Below are positions 60,309 through 64,000 of a stretch of 64,000 nt of DNA, piece after piece. The notes beneath the pieces are model-generated. The model did not search any database. It was not told the DNA's origin and worked only from the letters and a program-made list of their open reading frames with translations. Both the position numbers and the translations under genes were made by a program. Origin of the DNA: an uncultured Rickettsiales bacterium (lineage in GTDB: Bacteria > Pseudomonadota > Alphaproteobacteria > RF32 > CAG-239). The stretch is taken from the NCBI GenBank assembly GCA_900551865.1, contig URXV01000004.1, forward strand, positions 1 through 64,000, read 5' to 3'. Each line of letters begins with the position of its first letter. Within the stretch, counting starts at the first letter, position 1.

Positions 60309-63300
60309 TCAAAGCGAAAGCTCATAAAGTTTTGCCGCGTATTTTCTTATCGTATCCAATCGAGTCTTGTATACGGTCAAATCCCTTTCGACAAACAGTT
60401 TCTGATCTGGGCGGACTTTTATGGCGCCGCCCTGCCGGTTAATAAAGTCCATAAGCTTGTCGACGTTTCTAAACGTATTGTTATGAAAAGCTATCAAGAT
60501 ACCGCGCGCGCCGGCTTCAATGCGTTCAATGCCGCACATTGCGCAGATTTGTTTTATTTCAACTGTCTTAAGCAGGTTTTCGACCTCTTCGGGAACTGGG
60601 CCGAAGCGGTCAATCAACTCTTCGCGCATATCATTGATTTCTTCAACTGTTTTAAGGCCGCCAATGCGCTTATAAAGCCCGAGTCTTACGCCTAAGTCCG
60701 CCACATATTTTTCCGGAATGATAATCGGAACGCCGGTAAGAATTTGTACAGTCCAGTCTGTATCAGTCGCGGCAGTTTGAGAATTTTTATCGGATTCTCC
60801 TGCTTTCAAACGGTTGATTTCCTCTTCCAGTAAATGATGGTAAAGAGCGATACCGACATCTTTTATGTGCCCCGATTGTTCTATTCCGAGAATGTTTCCT
60901 GCGCCGCGGATATCCAGATCATGGTTGGCCAGAGAAAAACCGGCGCCGAGTTGGTTGAGTGCCTGCAGAATATTCAGCCTTTTTTCGGCAATCGGTGTCA
61001 GCGTTTTTTTGTTGGGAATGGTAAAATAACAGTAGCCGCGGAGTTTTGAACGGCCGATTCTTCCGCGCAGCTGATACAGTTGAGCCAACCCGAACATATC
61101 TGCCCGGTAAATAATCATCGTATTGACGTTGGGCATGTCAATTCCCGATTCGATAATTGTCGTTGCCAAAAGAATGTCCGCCTTGCCATCGGCAAAGTCA
61201 CACATAACGTCTTCCAGGTGGGACGGGGACATTTGGCCGTGAGCCACAGCGATTTTAATGTCCGGAACCAGTTCCCGGAGTTTTGGCTCAATTTGCAGAA
61301 TGTCCGATACGCGGGGGCATACGAAAAATATCTGTCCGCCACGATATTTCTCACGGTATATAGCTTCCCTTATCATAACTTTGTCAAAAGGCATGACAAA
61401 CGTTCTTGCTGCCAGACGGTCGACTGGCGGAGTCGCAATAATACTGAGCTGTTTAACTCCGGTCAGAGAAAGCTGCAATGTCCGGGGAATGGGTGTGGCG
61501 CTGAGTGTCAGGATATGAACGTCGGATTTCAGCTGTTTCAGGCGTTCTTTGTGTGCAACGCCAAAATGCTGTTCCTCATCAACAATCAAAAGTCCCAGAT
61601 TGCAGAATTCAATATCCTTAGCCAACAGTGCATGAGTGCCGATAACGATTTCCAAACTGCCGTCTTTCAGTCCCTGCTTAATCTCTCTGGCTTCTTTGGG
61701 CGTAACCAGCCGTGACAGCATCTTGACCTTAACCGGAAAGCCGCTCAGACGTTTCTTGAAGTTCAGATAATGCTGGCGCGCCAGCAGAGTCGTCGGTACT
61801 ATCAGGGCAACCTGCGCACCGCCTGTAGCCACCGTAAAAGCAGCCCGCAGCGCAACTTCCGTTTTGCCGAAACCGACATCGCCGCAGATAAGCCTGTCCA
61901 TCGGCATACCAAGCGACAAATCGTGAATAACATCTTTTACGGCGTTCAGTTGGTCATCGGTTTCAGTATAAAGAAACCGGCTGCAGAACTCGTCATAAAG
62001 ACCTCGTTCGGGAACAAATATCTCCGCTTTTTTCATCCGCCTTTGTGCTGCGATTTTAATCAGTTTTTCCGCAATGTCTTTAATCTTTTCTTTGACGCGA
62101 GATTTCTTTGCTTCCCAGGCTGAACCGCCGAGCGTGTCCAGCGCCACATTGCTGTCTTCGGCGCCGTAGCGGCTGATGACGTCAATGTTTTCCACCGGAA
62201 CATAAAGTTTGTCGTTATTGGCGTATATCAGCTTCAGGCAGTCGTGCGCTACGCCGTCTGTTACGATATTCTCCAGCCCTTCAAATCTGCCGATGCCGTG
62301 TTCAATGTGAACGACATATTCGCCGATATTGAGGGATGATATGTCGGCAATAAGATTTTCGGCAGAAACCTTTTTGTGCGCACGGATATTCTTGCGTTCG
62401 CCCCAGATGTCCTGTTCCGTAACGATAAAATAGTTGTGGCTGGTAAAGCCGTGTTGCAGTTCAAGTCTGATTAGGGCAATTTTTCCTTTGGCGGTTTCTT
62501 TTTCCGCTTGTGCCCAAGTTTCGGAAACAGCAAGGTTTTTAATTTTGTTTTCGGTGAGGATATTTTTCATCCGGTCAAGAGAACCGTCGCTGTAGCAGCA
62601 AATAATCCTTTTTTTATCTTTGTTGCGGCCGAATTCCTGCGCCAAATCTTCATAAACCGTCAGGTTATTGATGTTTTTTAATGAGGCAAATATTTTTTGC
62701 GGAGTCGCTCCATAATCTGTAACATCACTGCTTTCCGGTATAGAGCGCTTGGAAAATAAGACATAGCGCCGGCGATGAATTTGCGCTGCAAAATTTTGCG
62801 CATCAAGGAACAAAAGTTCCGGTGGTACGGGACGGTACTTGTCAATATCGGAAACTTCACGGATTTTCAAAGCTTCCAGCCGCGCTTCATAGTGGTCGGC
62901 AATCGTTTCTTCTTTTGCCTTCAGAGCATTGTCGGCATCAACGCCCAGAAAAATGTCGGCACCTGGCAGATAGTCAAACAGCGTCGGCAGGCCGCCGTCA
63001 TAAAAAAACGGCAGCCAGTTTTCCATGCCGAGATATTTCTTTCCTTCCGAAATGCTTTCGTATAATTCGTCTTTAAGCCCCTCTGCGCCAAAAGCCTCAC
63101 GATATTTGGAGCGGAATGTCTTAATGGTGTTCTTGTCAAGCACAACCTCGTTGGCGCTGTCAAAGCTGTAAAAATTTAAATCCTCCGTACTGCGCTGCGT
63201 TTCCACTTCAAACAATCTCAGCCGTTCGATTTCGTCGTCAAACAAATCAATGCGCAGCGGCTGTTCGGCTCCGCTGGGAAAAATGTCGATGATATCTCCC

Positions 63301-63791
63301 CGTACGGCATATTCACCCGATTCCATAACTTGCTCAACGCGGGTATAGCCGTTGACCGCTGCATAGTGCAAAAATTCGTCAAAATTAAGTTTCCCGCCGA
63401 CTTGGATGTTTTTGCGCGTGTTTAAGAATATTTTTTTCGGCGGCAGTTTTTGAATTGCTGCGCCGATACTGGTCAGCACAATGCGCTGTTTTTTTGCCCC
63501 TGCATCCAAAACAAGTTTAGCCAGCGTTTCAATGCGTTTAGATAAAATTGCGGCATTAGGCGATACTCGGTCATATGGGACAGTATCCCATGCCGGCAAA
63601 GTAAGAATGTTTGCTTCCGGCTGAAGAAAAGAGAGTGTTTCATAGACTTGGTTAAGGCTGATGCCGTCGCTCAAAATACAGAGGATGTCCCGATCCGTTT
63701 CTGCAAGCAAATCCCGTATGGCAAAAGCTTCGGCGTCTTTGGCTACGCCGGCAAGGGTTTTTTTGTTGTATTTTTCAAAATCATTAGACAT
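60309..63791 (-). CDS. mfd: Transcription-repair coupling factor Mfd
   Basis: An 1160-residue translocase that removes stalled RNA polymerase and recruits UvrA. It has a UvrB-like N-terminal part, the RNA-polymerase-interacting CarD-like domain (IGEYVVHIEHGIGRFEGL, about 485), Walker A (GDVGFGKTEV, about 636), the DEEQ box (VDEEQHFG, about 734), the RecG-like TRG region (LRGRIGRSKLRGYCYF) and a C-terminal D7 domain. Full length. It is divergent from recG with 69 bp between. Confidence 0.95.
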   Translation of the reverse strand: MSNDFEKYNKKTLAGVAKDAEAFAIRDLLAETDRDILCILSDGISLNQVYETLSFLQPEANILTLPAWDTVPYDRVSPNAAILSKRIETLAKLVLDAGAKKQRIVLTSIGAAIQKLPPKKIFLNTRKNIQVGGKLNFDEFLHYAAVNGYTRVEQVMESGEYAVRGDIIDIFPSGAEQPLRIDLFDDEIERLRLFEVETQRSTEDLNFYSFDSANEVVLDKNTIKTFRSKYREAFGAEGLKDELYESISEGKKYLGMENWLPFFYDGGLPTLFDYLPGADIFLGVDADNALKAKEETIADHYEARLEALKIREVSDIDKYRPVPPELLFLDAQNFAAQIHRRRYVLFSKRSIPESSDVTDYGATPQKIFASLKNINNLTVYEDLAQEFGRNKDKKRIICCYSDGSLDRMKNILTENKIKNLAVSETWAQAEKETAKGKIALIRLELQHGFTSHNYFIVTEQDIWGERKNIRAHKKVSAENLIADISSLNIGEYVVHIEHGIGRFEGLENIVTDGVAHDCLKLIYANNDKLYVPVENIDVISRYGAEDSNVALDTLGGSAWEAKKSRVKEKIKDIAEKLIKIAAQRRMKKAEIFVPERGLYDEFCSRFLYTETDDQLNAVKDVIHDLSLGMPMDRLICGDVGFGKTEVALRAAFTVATGGAQVALIVPTTLLARQHYLNFKKRLSGFPVKVKMLSRLVTPKEAREIKQGLKDGSLEIVIGTHALLAKDIEFCNLGLLIVDEEQHFGVAHKERLKQLKSDVHILTLSATPIPRTLQLSLTGVKQLSIIATPPVDRLAARTFVMPFDKVMIREAIYREKYRGGQIFFVCPRVSDILQIEPKLRELVPDIKIAVAHGQMSPSHLEDVMCDFADGKADILLATTIIESGIDMPNVNTMIIYRADMFGLAQLYQLRGRIGRSKLRGYCYFTIPNKKTLTPIAEKRLNILQALNQLGAGFSLANHDLDIRGAGNILGIEQSGHIKDVGIALYHHLLEEEINRLKAGESDKNSQTAATDTDWTVQILTGVPIIIPEKYVADLGVRLGLYKRIGGLKTVEEINDMREELIDRFGPVPEEVENLLKTVEIKQICAMCGIERIEAGARGILIAFHNNTFRNVDKLMDFINRQGGAIKVRPDQKLFVERDLTVYKTRLDTIRKYAAKLYELSL

Positions 63792-63860
63792 TTGCGCACA
63801 TATCGGTTATTAACATACTTATAAATAACCTAAACCCGAAATTTGTAAAGAACATAAATT

Positions 63861-64000
63861 ATGCGTCCGAGTATTTTATATCCGCTGTTTGCTCCGATTG
63901 AAGGGCTGAAAGGAATTGGCGACAAATATGCCAAGTTGGTAAAAAATCTTTGCGGAGAAAAAGTTATTGACGTTTTGTTTCATCTGCCGGCTTCTGTAGT
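63861..64000 (+). CDS. recG: ATP-dependent DNA helicase RecG, 5' end only
   Basis: The frame starts MRPSILYPLFAPIEGLKGIG and continues KYAKLVKNLC...VIDVLFHLPASV to the window edge. L-x-x-[IL]-x-G-[IL]-G-x-x-x-A and D-[LV]-L-x-x-L-P are N-terminal wedge-domain marks of RecG. Truncated by the window, not by mutation. Confidence 0.8.
   Translation, partial: MRPSILYPLFAPIEGLKGIGDKYAKLVKNLCGEKVIDVLFHLPASV

Overview
The window is a bacterial chromosome segment, moderately AT-rich by eye, using the standard code (TGA and TAA stops, ATG/GTG/TTG starts, clear Shine-Dalgarno sites). The split ATP synthase F0 operon with a b' subunit, a DUF721 protein, a J-domain protein of an alphaproteobacterial type and the dnaA/dnaN/recF and rpmH-rnpA-yidD-yidC-engB blocks point to a low-GC alphaproteobacterium, most likely an uncultured host-associated lineage. 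The lineage is inference. I saw no tRNA, rRNA, IS element, prophage or CRISPR array.

Layout. (1) 38-4689, + strand: a small membrane protein, XerD, a DUF721 protein, a DsbA-like thioredoxin and the F0 genes atpI-atpB-atpE-atpF'-atpF. (2) 4721-5668, +: a PilT/DotB-family ATPase. (3) 16337 down to 5757, - strand: a compact operon like the thin-pilus (type IVb) cluster of plasmid R64: an OmpA-like envelope protein, then PilL, PilN (lipoprotein secretin), PilO, PilP, PilQ (ATPase), PilR and a PilS-like pilin. (4) 16647-47939, +: a VirB-type (T4aSS-like) secretion locus: three VirB2-like pilins, VirB3, VirB4, five exported coiled-coil proteins of VirB5-like layout (one of 1818 aa), VirB8, a VirB7-like lipoprotein, a second VirB8, VirB9 with a C-terminal SPOR-like domain, a VirB10 split over two giant repeat-bearing genes (2195 and 1440 aa) and VirB11. 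(5) 47990-64000: housekeeping genes engB, yidC, yidD, rnpA, rpmH (-), a hypothetical gene, gpsA (+), recF, dnaN, dnaA, rpsT, a secreted hypothetical, mutM (-), a J-domain gene (+), mfd (-) and the start of recG (+).

The most interesting part is 4.7-47.9 kb. An R64-like type IVb pilus operon and an enlarged VirB system are transcribed divergently from one intergenic region, both embedded among core genes, so this looks like a resident chromosomal machine rather than a recent island. Its distinctive parts are the split VirB10 with a nested 17/52/104-residue repeat array, the expanded set of VirB5-like exported proteins, the three VirB2-like pilins, and an identical 20-bp element placed about 120 bp before two of the pilin genes. 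VirB6, VirD4, a lytic transglycosylase and a prepilin peptidase are not in the window and would have to be encoded elsewhere.

All assignments come from reading motifs, topology and gene order. No database search was run.
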